From Ptychodera flava (Eukaryota; Hemichordata; Enteropneusta; Ptychoderidae): 64,000 bases of DNA. Shown in pieces: positions 31,201-43,259 of this stretch (position 1 is its first letter; each line of letters starts with the position of its first letter). Made by a program: the position numbers and the translations under genes. The stretch is taken from NCBI RefSeq assembly GCF_041260155.1, contig NC_091936.1, forward strand, positions 41,694,963-41,758,962, written 5' to 3'. The notes beneath the pieces are model-generated. The model searched no databases, had not been told where the DNA came from, and saw nothing but the letters and a program-made list of their open reading frames with translations.

Positions 31201-33310
31201 ATGGGTCAACCTTAGTAGGAGGTTTTTTAAACTGAAAATTATCTCATTTACTTGTAGATCTAAATAAGTCCAATTGAAAATTCATTTTGTATTTACATGT
31301 GACTTGCAGAAATATGAGATAACTACGCAATGTGCCTGTCCTGGTGTCTGTGAAGGAGGAGTGGCCCCATCTCCCCCTCAGTCTGGAGGTTTGAGTGCAG
31401 GCAGTATACTATGCATAATGTAGGTATCATTGTCTTCATTTGACCAAATATCAGCCAAATATACTGTTTATTTACCGATATTGGGTAGCCATTATCCCCA
31501 TAAGTAAGTTTTTCATCCATTAAAGGGGTAGGCTTTCTGTGAATTCTCATCCATTTCCAGCTGGCCAGCAATGATATGGTAATGAACACGGTAATTTTTA
31601 TCATATTCTGGCGTATATCATTGTCATAGTATTGTAACAAAGACTGTTGTACATAGTTTCAATATTTCCATAGGTTTCATGTCTATAATGAAGTTGTATA
31701 GTGCAATATCAGCCAATTACTTAAAGGTACCATTATATGCAAACCCTACATCTATGCTGTTTGTTCCAAACTTTTCAAATACAATGAAATAGATGGTATA
31801 TTGTCACTGTTCGGCATTAGAGGGAAGTAGAAATTTACAGAAGGAACACTTTATTCACTTTTATGGATTTGGAAAATGATATCAGGGTAATGGCCAGCCA
31901 ACACCAGTGAACAGCTGGTCATTATGTCTAAAATCCAATGAAAAAAAACAACTCAAGTTTGTCATTGTATTAGTACACATGATTGAATACACTTATCCAT
32001 GTGTGTATATGTACATGTATGCTTTGCTACTTCAGCTCTCATACATATATTCCAATGCAAATGGATTTATGCCTCTCTTTTGACTTCATTTTGAAGGGTG
32101 ATATGTAAGATTATCCACACATTGACATCACATAATGTCACTTCTATATCAGGAATTGATGATTGTTGTGTATAAGACACAGCTTGGCATTGTGATAGAA
32201 AATGTTGATTAATACATACCATAGATTGTTATTTATGTGAGTTCTCACAGATTTTGAGCCAGCTTCTTTTAGAAATTCTGTCCTTTCCAATCTAACAGAG
32301 CAGTTCTTCATTTCTCCTGCTGTTTTCCATTTTTTTCCCCAGATTTTTTGTACTTTTAGCAACCTACTTCATAGGAGGAGCCTTAGTGAATAAATATGCA
32401 CGTCAGAAAGATGGTACTGAGATAATACCTAATGCGTCATTCTGGTCAGATCTACCATATCTTATAAAGGTAATATTACATTATTAGCTGTTCTTGAGCC
32501 ACCTTACAAAATCAGTGATTTCAGATTTTCTCAGCGTACGCCATTATTGACAAGACATACATGTATCACAGTTGTCTGTGTTTTCTTTGTATCTGGTAAG
32601 ATTAGTAAATTTGACATTGTTTGTGTGAATGAAGTACGCTTTACTTCTGCTAGTTTGACTTCTACAGGGTTCAACCATCACCACTACAAATACCCCTACT
32701 GCTGTATTACATAGTGTCTATCACTTCTGTCAGAGGCTCCCACTTAGCTGTAGAATGTGGCTCCCTGCTTCATTCTCCCAGTTCACCACAGTTTTGCCCA
32801 TCTGTTTGATGATTGATGGATAGTATGAAAACATCGTGCCATACTGCACTTCACGATGTGTCCGCATTTGAATCTTTGCTGCACAAAATGCAATTACTCA
32901 AGCATGGCATGATATTGACCAAACTTCATGTAATAAATGAAATGTCTCTTTTGTATTTTATCATTCAATAATTCAGTCAACATGTACTTACCAACGAACA
33001 TGCTAAAGTCAGATGAATATCTCACAAAACTATTACCAGGAATTTGACATGACACAAAGACATAATATGTCATAAAGTCTTAGATTTGAGCATATCAGCT
33101 GTCAATATGTCAACCATAAGAATGTTTGATCAAATGTCAACTGTAATCAGACCCATGTATAGAAAAGTATTTCCTTTACGCATTTCACATCATGCTATAC
33201 TGTGAATTTTCTTCATGTCACCAAGGCATTTGTGTTGATTTACTTTGTAGGATGGCTTTCTGTTTGCAATCAGCCCCTGCAAGAAACAGGATGCCTATCA
33301 ACAAATATAG
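25259..33310 (+). CDS. M6PR: Cation-dependent mannose-6-phosphate receptor-like protein (copy A), complete, 8 exons
   Basis: A type I membrane lectin expected to carry phosphomannosyl lysosomal enzymes from Golgi to endosome. Exons: 25259-25449 (spliced 5' UTR begins 25197), 27012-27053, 27549-27609, 27864-27988, 29265-29349, 31310-31419, 32343-32469, 33251-33310; 801 nt, 266 aa (human CD-MPR 277). Signal peptide about 1-24, cleaved near VIS/DKC. The MRH ectodomain spans about 27-185. The four ligand residues of the family can be placed: Gln101 (ACQF), Arg140 (eight before Cys148, codon split by intron 4), Glu163 or Glu162, Tyr168. A transmembrane helix runs about 197-221. The tail resembles CD-MPR: PNASFWSDLPYL, then DGFLFAISPC. 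The diaromatic FW (238-239) needed for endosomal recycling is present. The C-terminal acidic DxxLL that binds GGAs is absent; it ends KKQDAYQQI. Copy B follows downstream. A remote CI-MPR or Atg27 affinity is less likely given the tail match. Confidence 0.9.
26296..26635 (+). mobile_element. GGTAG/TTAA MITE copy in intron 1 of gene A
   Basis: It starts GGTAGAATGTTCCTAAGGGG after TTAAAA and ends CACTACT followed by TTAG. The inner landmarks CAGATATTTAGACTCTCAA, CCTCTTGTGGAGGCTCATTT and AAGGGATGGTGCCATGCTGAA are shared with the other copies. The right terminal bases have drifted. Confidence 0.75.
26791..26974. mobile_element. Small pogo/Tigger-like MITE
   Basis: The right end is ...GGTTCGGTTTGGACCGGTTTTACTG-TA, the CAGTAAAACC terminus typical of pogo/Tigger relatives. 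The left end, TACACTGAGACTTATCTAAACC, is its imperfect reverse complement (about 27 bases). Inside are repeated 'TCTAAACTGGA' and 'CTAAATTGAACC' motifs. Both ends abut TA. About 184 bp, no coding potential. Confidence 0.55.
30836..30960 (-). mobile_element. LINE 3'-tail fragment (L2/CR1-like)
   Basis: AATAATAATAATATTTATTTCC followed by CACCTCAAGGCGC and, further on, AAAAAGGTAAGTTTTAA resembles, in reverse, the simple-repeat tail and adjoining 3' end of L2-type LINEs. No reading frame survives. It lies in intron 5 of gene A. The clade is uncertain. Confidence 0.4.
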
Positions 33311-35300
33311 CAAGAAGAGCAACACTTGAACTGTGCTCTGTGTTGGATTGCAACTTAGGACATCCTGATGAACTGTGTGAAAAACAGATTTTACTCCAGG
33401 GGCCTTAGATGTAGTCACAGAAGTGTGGAGTGTTGTCTTCAAGAAACAAGAAATCTGATGATCTCACCAGAAAAAATTTGTCCTCGCAGAGGAAGCCGAG
33501 TATGCCTCTTTACAATATGCCGCTAGATCTTTAAGTTTGCTAGTTTTGAGTTGCAGCCAATTTGTACAAGTTATGCACGTATATTTTCTTTACAGTAGCA
33601 AAGGGAACCTATCAAAGCTCGGGTTGTGTAGGCATTTTTAATTTTTAAAGAAAGGTCATAACCAGTAGGATATGGAATTTTGTTGCCTGTGAATCATTAA
33701 CTTGCAATACAAATGACCCATTACACAATATATATCCACCGTACTTTTAAATTTAGAATTTTTCCTGTTGCAGCATTAATTCAACATTTGCTCCAAGAGT
33801 TCAAGTGATTGTGAAAGGCTGCAAGGGTGCAGTTGACCTAGGAGTATATACGGATTTGTAATTCTTTTTTTCCAATGATTAGAAAGACAATTTTTTTGCA
33901 TTTGTTTGTCATTGTGATAGATTTTAATAATCCCATGTAAAGTTATCACTGTTTCCCGGATAAGCTTTTTGATGGGAAAGGCTGTTGATTAGGCAGAGCG
34001 CCACCAAGAGACAAGAAGAGAACATTTCTCTTCTGTCCATGGGCACATCAGCTTGTGCCATTACATCTGAAGTTATTGTAGTCTACCACTTACACTTAAT
34101 GTAGGAGAAAGACATTGCAAAATTGAAATTATCATGCAGCCAACAACAAATTACAGAAATAAGATCATACACATAGATTTGATTCTGCCTTTTATTTAGC
34201 ATATGCCACATGATATAGGCGGTATCTGACATCAGAAAATTAAAAGTGTTCATGGATATTTACTAGCATGACATGCAACATCTCAGTCTTCGCAAATGAA
34301 AGAAATAGTATTAAGGATGTCATGATGTGCATGAACATATCCCTGTATCTATCACCAGATTAGTCTTGCCATATACTTACTGGCATTGACCATGCTCATT
34401 ATATAATTATCCATTTTTAATTTTGATGTTTTTTATGAAAAATACTTTCAGGAAGTTAAGCATCAGCATTAAACAAGTTGAAGTAATTTTAAATCTTGAA
34501 GGCACCTGTACATTTATAGTGCAAGGGAGTCTGGGATTGATTAAACTGCAAGGCTGTATCAAATTAACCAACTTCCCTAAATCGGTAAGTCTCCACGGAT
34601 GGTTTTGCCCACAGTCACTTGTGGAGGGACTGTGTTTTGCCCAACTCCATTGCTGTCAATAGTGATTGTGGCCCTGTTCACAGGGAACTAGAGTGAACTG
34701 GGTGAGAAGATAGCAAAAGTTTAAGGCAGTTCATTTCACTGCTGAGAAAAATCAGATATGTGCCTTCCTTAAGTTATTCGTGAAGTAAGGCGGAACTATT
34801 TCAAGGGACTATTTCATGACATCAAGAAAGGGTTTGATTTGCACTGATTTTATGACAGGAATAATGGTTTGAAATACTACACGTGCAGTAGATCACATTT
34901 CAGGGATATGAAATTGATACGTGGTCATGAAACGTTAGTGTACACGCTTTCAAAATTAACATTGTTGCAATAAAAATGCCAGAATACATATGAAGAATGA
35001 ATGCATGTAAAAAAATGAAAAGCTGACAACTCAAAGATTTTAGAACTCCTACCAACTTTCTTACAAATGTTAGGATTACTTACATTTTTCATCAGTATAC
35101 ATATAAAAAAATCAACAAGGCTAACCAATGGTCACAGAGTTTATCAAAGTCTAAAGCATTTGGATTTTTTACTTTGCTATTTCAACAGCTTGAGTCCATA
35201 GACATGAGATATTCAAGTTGCAAAATCAATGAGTCCTTCTTTTGAAGCATGTGTTTTAAAAAATGGTACACTTACGTAAAACCTCAGAGGCTAATGTATT

Positions 35301-35316
35301 GGGGGGGGGGGGGGGG
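35301..35316. repeat. G16 homopolymer run
   Basis: Sixteen consecutive G on the plus strand within the probable 3' UTR of gene A. It is a G-quadruplex-prone tract and a likely length-error site in sequencing. Confidence 0.95.
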
Positions 35317-37310
35317 AGCAAAAGTGCCATTCAACGTTCATTTTTATTGGTAGTTGCACAGATTGTCAGGTTTGAAAATTGAAATATAAAGTGCAGTTAA
35401 GTCAACCTTAACCCCTTCATCACCATGGTTTCACCCAAACTCATTGTTGTCAATGTTGATTGTGGACCTGTTTACCGGGACTTTGGGTGAATTGGTTAAA
35501 TTTTATAGGGACTCTATCGTGCACTAAAGCCAAGCTTCAATACCCCTCAGTCTGTGATTCTGTCGTTCACTGTGCACACACTTCAGGCAAATGTAATATT
35601 GGAGATGAATGATTAATGTGATTTCAGTTGTCTCCTATCCAAACTTCTTTTTCCAAATATTATGTTGGTTTTCTAAGATATCAGAAGTCAATAAGAAGAG
35701 TAATATTTGATACAGACAGAGAGTTGGTTTCTATGCCAGCTGTTAACAGATGTATCAGGACATTTTCAATCTTTAGAGGTAATGGCTCAATTGTGTATTT
35801 TTTATATCAGATTCAAAACTTGACCAATAAAAAAGTACTTCTTAAATATCTTGTATTTATGCAAGTGCTGAGTCAACTTGTTCATGTATAGTTAATCAAC
35901 TTGTACACAGATACATATAACAATTTTATCACCATTGAGGGAAAGTTTTCTAGTCTGGTTGCAGCTGATTATATGCAATTGTGAATGTATCACTATTGTC
36001 AATGACTTAATTTTGATTCTTTTCATTTAATTTTACAAGCTCACTTTGGTATTTATGGATTGTTGGACGCTTTGAGGCTTGTTATTATCCATACTCCAGG
36101 AGTTTTTGCAGAACCTTGAACTTTGGCTTAAAAGAAAATATTATTTGTCCATCAGGACAAAGAAAAAAACATGACAAAAACAGAGTGGATATGCTTGGTT
36201 GATATTTAGGAAGGCAAGATACTTGCATTTCTGTGTAATTATGATCTTTGTGTCCTCAGCAAAGCATTAGAATGTGACTTGTAAAGTTTAGATTGCTGTA
36301 CATATTTATTTATGTTTTTATGGGTTTTTTTGCTCCGTAAAGTCCATGGGACTAAGGAAGCTACATGAATTCATATTTTTGCTGTGGTATGTTTTAAGTT
36401 TAAAAATTAAATCTTGTAATTACTCAACTTTTGCATGGCTACATAGTCTCAAAGACTGCAGTTTTCTAATTTCTTTTAAAGTTCATTTATTGAGTATCCT
36501 TTTATGGGAGAGCAACAGCCAAGTCAGAGGACCTCTCCTCAGTTACGGTGTATGTTATGCTCTCATGGAATCCTACCAGCATGCATTGCAGGAGTTTTCG
36601 GTGCATGGTGTGAGTAATGCATGTAAAACCTTTCAAGCAGAATTTTTTGAATAAAAACTTGCTGCAGTCAGATAAGTTCACACAGTATTTTGATTTGTTG
36701 TCTTCAGTTTTATTGTGGCATTGTCTTTATGTAATATGTTTTAGGTATGTTATTTTAATACTTATGGTAAATATTTGACCTCACACTTATCTTCAGATCA
36801 GACAGACTCAATGAAAATGTAGATGGCATTTTCGGAACAGTTCAGAATTCAACAACTCACTGAAATTTGAGTTCCAAAATTCAAATGGTTGTCAACGGCA
36901 ATATTGTAATCGGGACAAGGAGATTAAGATGAATTTAAAAATATGTTGATATATGGCAGAATGCAGTATAATGCGTACACTATTCTCCATGTCAACTCCC
37001 TAGGACAACAATCAGAACGATAACAACCTTCCGAACTTGCCTGCCCAGACTCAGTAGTATCATATATGTTGAGTTTCAAGGATAGCACCCAGAAGCCATC
37101 ACTTATTTCTTCATTTTGTCATCTCCGTGCATAATTATGAGGTTCAATATTGATAGTCAGCATTAAGATAGCATATTTTTTTAAAACTATTTTGAAAAAA
37201 ACAATGCCACTTCATAACCTGCCTTGCTCTGAAACAGTTTTTTGTTCCTTGACGAACTCAAGAAAACTCAGGATTTCATGTCACAGCAATGTTATGTCTC
37301 TTTTGTGATA

Positions 37311-37521
37311 ACACGATTAGAACTAATTTGGGATAATTGGATAGTGAAGTAATGTTGATTTAATGTACAAATGTTATCTCATCGGCTTTTCTTTCTGTAT
37401 TACACACTTGTTTTTATGAGTAATATGCAATATTGCAACATTCAGCTGTATGGCACCTAACACTTTCAAGAAATTCGCAAAATATGAAAATCCAATTATC
37501 CCAAATTAGTTCCAATCGTGT
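37311..37521. mobile_element. 211-bp foldback MITE with 32-bp inverted repeats
   Basis: Arms 37311-37342 and 37490-37521 are reverse complements with one mismatch (ACACGATT(A/G)GAACTAATTTG and on to GATAATTGGAT). The interior is AT-rich with no frame. No clear target duplication is seen. It sits in the probable 3' UTR of gene A, where the transcript would fold into a 32-bp stem. Confidence 0.8.
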
Positions 37522-38415
37522 TTGATGTTCAGTGCAGACAAGACACTATAAACACCTTTCTAGCATGGTGAGAAGTACCAGGGCGAACTATGCAAAACAC
37601 ATGGTTTCACCTAGGAAAGTTGCCAATGTATTGTTGTACATAAGTACATAAGTTGAATAGAATGCGTAAAATGTGGAATACAGATTGATTAATCAGAAAG
37701 TTTGAAGATTTTTCAGAAACTGGAGGAAACTATTTACATCATCTGCTTTCTAAACTGCAACATTTCTTTGTTATAAAGTGTCTCTGAGTCTCTGAAATTT
37801 GATGGAAAGTTTTTGACAGTGAAATAAATTATGACCTGTGTTTGTTCACTTTATAAATGGACCGCATTTCACAAGTCACAAAGACTGTCTTTTAGGAATA
37901 GTGTCAAATCGAATATGGTTTCACGCAAAACAAATTGTAAAGGCTGTTTCTATGGAATTTTGAATTTCTTCAGTGGATTTATTGCAGTACTGTATAACAT
38001 TTTTTTTGCAAATGTTTTAGATTATCTGTTGTTGCAATCCATGTAATGTCAATTTCTGAAAAGCTACCTGCCTTGGTTGGACCCACCACATGCAGTAGTT
38101 GCAGTGTGTAGCGTCTTTTTCAGTTGCATTCCAAACAAAGGCTGTTGAAGTGCCAAGTTTTCTTGTAGTTTGATAATGCAGTGTAGAAATATATATCATA
38201 CAGACAGACTAAGCCGTGTAAAAGCAGACTTCACTTAGGACAGTTATGAGAATAACATTTTTGTACAAAACAAAAGACTGGCCGTTTCACTTCCATTCAA
38301 TGTTCTTGGACAAAACTTGAGAGTATATTTTTTGCTGAATTTCAGGACTGTTTCCTTATCTCTCCTTTCTTTCCTACAATGTATAGCCAGAGAACAGTAA
38401 TCTTCATCACTTTAC

Positions 38416-38421
38416 AATAAA
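38416..38421 (+). promoter_or_regulatory. Distal polyadenylation signal of gene A
   Basis: AATAAA, followed 20-35 bases on by GAGTGACTGTCTTTGTGTTT, a GU/U-rich downstream element. Copy B has the same arrangement at 45875, and the conservation between paralogues supports use. Confidence 0.55.
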
Positions 38422-38440
38422 TGGGGATCAAAAAGACGCT

Positions 38441-39199
38441 GAGTGACTGTCTTTGTGTTTATTTTGTGAGTGTGCAGTGGTTATACAGTACCTATGAATT
38501 ATGCACACCGTGGAAAAGTTGATAAGACAAATGCTGTAGAAGCATCTGTATTTCCAATGGAATACATATTGAGTGATCAGTTACTCCTCATGGCAAAGGC
38601 TTGAGTGGGTATGCTTTATTTCATCTGTGGGATTGTAATAGAAACTTTTTAAACTATCATTTATTGAATATACTTATAAACAAACAAACAAACACAGGCA
38701 AAAATAAAGTTTTTTATTGACAAACATGAATACAAATACAACTCTTTATTGGTTCTTTATTATATGTGAGAATAATCATATATAAGTAATTAACAAATAT
38801 GCATAAACAAAATAAAAACAAGGAGCCTTACACCCCCCCCCCCCTTGTTAAGGCTCCTTTGTTAGGAAAAGTGAAGCCATATTTTGCATCTATACTCAAA
38901 TTCCAATAACTTTTAAAAATAAACTTTAATAACTTTAACCTAAATAATTTTATAAACATACCAAGCTTTGTATATGATGCACATATTTTACACTGAAATA
39001 CTTAGAATATTGATCATGAAAAATCACTTTGTATAATGGCTATGAATAAAATTCCTTCCAGGAGGAGTGTTGGGAAAAATTTGTCATGATGCACAAAGTA
39101 AAAAAATATAATTGGCAGAGGATCGGGTAGGAAAAATGTTACCCCATCCTCCCAAAAAATCCACTGGTTCATCTCTTAGTGGAAGCAAAGAAATCCAGT
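38441..39199. other. Intergenic between copies A and B
   Basis: AT-rich, no supported exon. It holds a CAAA run near 38680 and the C-loop hairpin at 38818-38862. Confidence 0.5.
38818..38862. repeat. Hairpin with poly-C loop
   Basis: AGGAGCCTTA (38821-38830) pairs with TAAGGCTCCT (38849-38858), extended by ACA/TGT with a one-base bulge. The loop is mostly twelve to thirteen C. It is isolated, with no larger element recognised. Confidence 0.85.
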
Positions 39200-39700
39200 T
39201 CAGTGAAAACACAGCGACCGCTTTTACAGTGGAAATATTCACCACGTACCGGCCGCAAGTTTTATAACGTACAATAACCAACAACACGGAATCTTCGACG
39301 TTGAAAAAAAAGAAGACTTTACCTAAAGAGGGCGCCCTTCAAATGTGACCTTATTTTCCAGGTGAAAGCGAAAGGAGCGAACGTGCTCGAGGTTGAAAGG
39401 TCTTTACAGAACTCTGTACGTGGATGTAAAAACAAGTCGCAAAGTCCAACAGTGTTCGTCCTTTGTTGAAGTTTTCGGAAAGGCAAGGTTTGCAACATTT
39501 CTCCAAATATTTCTAGATATGATTATTGTTTAGGTCCCTCTGCCAGTAAATGTTTTTTCTTTGATTCCCATTTTGGGCCAGGTAACGATCAGGAGATCAA
39601 AGATGTTTGTCTATATACGGGCGCGTAGGCGCAGAATTGAATTGGAGGCTGACAAGCGACGGTGTATGAAACTGGAGCGGCTTTGTAGACACTAGTATGC
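39200..39700 (+). promoter_or_regulatory. Probable promoter and 5' UTR exon region of copy B
   Basis: A CpG-bearing block (CACGTACCGGCCGC, GAGGGCGCCC, GAGCGAACGTGCTCGAG) within AT-rich DNA, 0.5-0.9 kb upstream of the acceptor (TTCATTTCAG, ending 40130) of copy B's first coding exon. An untranslated exon is required. A possible donor is the GC-type CGGAAAG/GCAAGG near 39490, which resembles CTCGAAA/GTAAGT before gene A. Confidence 0.4.
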
Positions 39701-41422
39701 ATTTCATTACTGCACATCAACAAGAAATAGACAGGAACGTCTTATGATCTTTAAATTTTCAATTTTGTTTGTGCCTCACCATAAATTTATAGGGAAGTTG
39801 AGGAAAAACCCACCAGTTTGACCTCATGAGCCGAAATTAATAGCTGGACCAACGGACTGTTCTGAACTGACAGTTCCCATGTATAATCCCTGTTTTGTGC
39901 AATTTACTGCATTTCAGCATATCCGCCCTGAATTTCGGTTCAAACGGGTTTTACCTGTATTCTATACACAGTTATGTACACGTTACAAAAAGATAGTGCC
40001 TCTTTGGCCCAACTCTTAAATCATACAAATTTTAAACTAACGAAAATAATGTCCATCGACAACTATGAAAATTTACCAATCGGGTTTTTTTGTCACAAAT
40101 TATTGACATCGTACATTATGTTCATTTCAGCCAGCTGAATTGCAGAATTCAAGCATATTCAACTTCAAGCCACAGTGTGATACACAACATCTGAAGCATC
40201 ATGATCGGTCAAAGCATTTCTCTGTTGGTCTTCTTGGTGGTAATTGCAGTGTTGCCTTCCAGTGTGATCTCTGACGCCTGTGAAGCCCTAGTTGGAACTC
40301 AAAATTATTGCTGCATGTGATTACAAGGACAGCTCTGGAGCTTCACTCGGCCACGTTGATCTGAGAGCCATCGTTCCAAAAAACCCTCCTCTGTAAGTTG
40401 CTGTTAAATAAAGTTAACAGTCATATACTTAACAAATATCACAGGAATACGCTGTCGACTGGATCCCAAATATCAATTTTAACTTTCCCAAACTAATCTG
40501 GAAATCAGATTTATCTATTCATTGACAGGAATCTTCAAAACTCTGGTTTCGTCAATAGATTATCTCATAGCCTCCACTCTGTTGTAGTTTTATAAATGAG
40601 TAACTAATAATTTTGGTCTCAAAATGCCTTAGAATGTTATCGCCCAGGATAAGTGCTCAATGCAGAGCTCTGCACATGCCATTGTACTCTGCAGTGACCA
40701 ATAATAATAACGATCATTTAAAAAAATAGTTATGAGTGAGAAAACAATGATATCATTTGCAAACAGCCCTGCTGAAATAAAGTGCATCAAAGTAAATCAT
40801 ATGACAACTGTGTGACTGAGGTATACAAAATAAATACTTCATTTTTGCAATCTCTTTTTCAGGATCAACAAAGTACAAGGAGAAGATGCTTCGCATATCT
40901 ACAGGTATATTTCATTCCTCCATTATATTACTTAATGCGTACCTTTTAACCACTTGGCATTGGTGAAAGCCCATTGTTTCCAATGAAGTGGCTGAACTAA
41001 GATCCAGAGAGTAGAAGAAGACGGAGGTTGTTAAGTTTTGGCACAGGTATGCTGTTTTTGTCACAGAAATCGGCGTCCACTACTTAACCTCTCTTGTAAT
41101 ACTTGTAATATTTTATATAATACATGTTTCAACATGTAATGTTTCAGATATTTTACTGTATACCGGCTTGTAATCAATTAGAAGTATGGAAAGGCGGCCA
41201 AAATCTGACATTGTATCTCGAAATCTTAAAGGATGGGGTTATCACATCTGCATCTGTGAGACTTTCTTATTGATAAACATTGTGTATTCCCAGAAATTGG
41301 AAATGAATGTCAAAGTTTGTAGCGAATTCAGCATTTGATTCATGTTCCTAGGTTCACTTATTTTGGAACTTTCCAATCACTTCAAGACTTTGCCAAACAA
41401 ACTTTAGTTGTCTCCCTTTGTT

Positions 41423-41464
<42 letters not shown>

Positions 41465-41990
41465 TTATTGCTTGCTTGCTTGTAAATATAAGATTTACAT
41501 CACATTTGTGACAATAAAAGTAGTATAAAAATAAGTTCAAACTTTTCTCCAATAAAGATAAAATAATACAGTATAATAATAATAGCTAGTAATGAATACC
41601 GGTATAACTAGATATTTCTTTGTTTATATAAATTGAAAATATACTCTGCAAGTTGTTCATTAAAAGACAACTCTTGTTTTATTGGAAGAGAAATAAGCTG
41701 ATTTTCAGTTGTATCGTTTGGGAAGTTGATTTTACTTAAAAACTTTTTTCTCTTTCAACTTTGTATTTCTGACAGACTAATAAAAAGTGTGTTTCATCTT
41801 CAATAGTGTTGGTGTTTCACTGATTGCAGTGTCTTTCAGTAATTGGGGTTTTTGGAACAGTGTGTCTCCCTTTTTCAATTGCTAGATCATGATTGCTAAT
41901 GCGAAGTTTGGTGAGTAACTTGCTTTTCTCACCTAGTAACTTGGTGTGTTAAGTAGGGTTCTAATCTAAAATGATGTCTTAGTTTGTTTT
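41423..41990 (-). mobile_element. 3' end of a decayed LINE (ORF2 C-terminus plus ATT tail) in intron 2 of copy B
   Basis: Read on the minus strand, fragments are typical of the C-terminal zinc-knuckle region of jockey/CR1-type LINE ORF2: RLEPYLTHQVTR, LTKLRISNHDLAIEKGRH, RHCNQ, then NTIEDETHFLLVCQKYKVE, and after a frame change FNEQLAEYIFNLYK. At least two in-frame stops and one frame change are visible, so it is dead. The element ends in CAAGCAAGCAAGCAATAAATT and an (ATT)n tail (plus-strand TAA repeat 41423-41463). Confidence 0.75.
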
Positions 41991-42611
41991 ATTTGAGGGT
42001 ACTTTGGCTGCGGTCACCTACTTTTGGTACAGCTACCAGTTCAAAATTTGGTATGCACAAGGGATGTTTGGATTATGTTGCACACAGCAACAAACCCCAG
42101 TTTATGGGTCCCTTATGCACAGCCGCAGATGGAGCAACCCCCTCCCTTTAACATTACCGCCTTGTTCTTGGCCAACAAATGTGAAAATGACACCCAGTTA
42201 GTGGGTTAGTGGAATATGCCTTTTTGGTGGACATTGCCAATGGAATTCTCTTGTAGGAGCTATGGTATCCAGCCTCTTTGTAGATTCAGGGAAGTAATTA
42301 GTCAAAGGTATTCCAATGAGAACTGATTATTCTTTTACATCGTAACACAGATGTCTTGTCATTTCACAGTTACAATCCCTGTAACCCATTCACCCAAGGA
42401 AAGAGTGGTGCCTGTACTAACAAATCTGTAAGTATTATAGTTGTCAAGTGGCATTTTGCATAGTGATCAATGCAACTGACATGTTCTCAAATCGGTCAGG
42501 TTTCAGAAATGTACGTATTGCTCATACCATAGACTGTTTGTCTGGGGTCTATGAAACACAGTTATTTACCTGGTTTGTTCCATTTGTTGCCCAATTACTG
42601 GTACCGTAATA

Positions 42612-42710
42612 ATTTTAAAGCACCTTGATCACATGTACTTGTGGATATGTGTGCTATATAAGAACCCATTATTATAATTATTATTATTATTATTATTGTT
42701 ATTATTTATT
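42612..42710 (+). mobile_element. L2-type LINE/SINE 3' tail with ATT repeats
   Basis: AAAGCACCTTGATCAC...GTGTGCTATATAAGAACCC followed by ATTATTATAATTATTATT... matches the familiar 3' end AAAGCGC..GCGCTATATAA-(ATT)n of L2-type elements and SINEs that borrow it. It lies in intron 3 of copy B. Confidence 0.55.
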
Positions 42711-43259
42711 GCCCAACTACTGGTACATTTTGTTTCATCGGCATAGCAGTTTGTCGCAGTTTCACAGGTAACTGCAGAGCTTATACATGGCAGCTATAAC
42801 TGGAGTTATTTGTTTGGATTTGTGTTTCAATCCCAACTTACTGAGTGATTTTCCAATATCTTTGATGACAGGCATGTCAGTTTGTCGCTGGTGGAGCAGA
42901 ATATACCCTGGGAACTCAAGAGAGTGTCCAGTACTCAGTGGATGCATCAAATAATGTGATTTTCACATACTCAGACACACAGGACACAGTAAGAAGGTAC
43001 ATTCTTGGGGATGAGTTACTGTGTGTTGCGTTGTACTTCAGGAAGAGACTAAAGTTTGTGAATTGTTTTGAATGTCATAACTCATATTCAGCAATGGATA
43101 CCAATTATACCAAGGTCACATAAACTTGTATTTTTGACACGATATTAGGATTGAGCTTAAACTTGTCCTCTTTTTAGCCGCTAGTGCATTTGCATGATTT
43201 CCACTTTCCTGTAACTTTTTAAAAAGTACTTTACTGCTTGTTTTGTTCTTCATGCACCG

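Larger units (their letters stand above)
33311..38440 (+). other. Probable long 3' UTR of MPR-like gene A
   Basis: No coding exon. Several blocks align by eye with sequence after copy B: GAGCGCC(A/T)CCAAGAGACAAGAAGAG (33995 vs 45278), a block around AGTCTT(C/G)(G/T)...AATGAAAGA (34287 vs 45532), AAGT(T/C)(G/A)A(A/A)(G/A)TAATTTT(A/G)AATCTT (34476 vs 45767) and the end region with AATAAA and GTGA(C/T)TGTCTTTGT. The shared order indicates one transcribed 3' UTR that was duplicated with the gene. An earlier AATAAA at 36650-36655 could give a shorter form. Confidence 0.5.
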
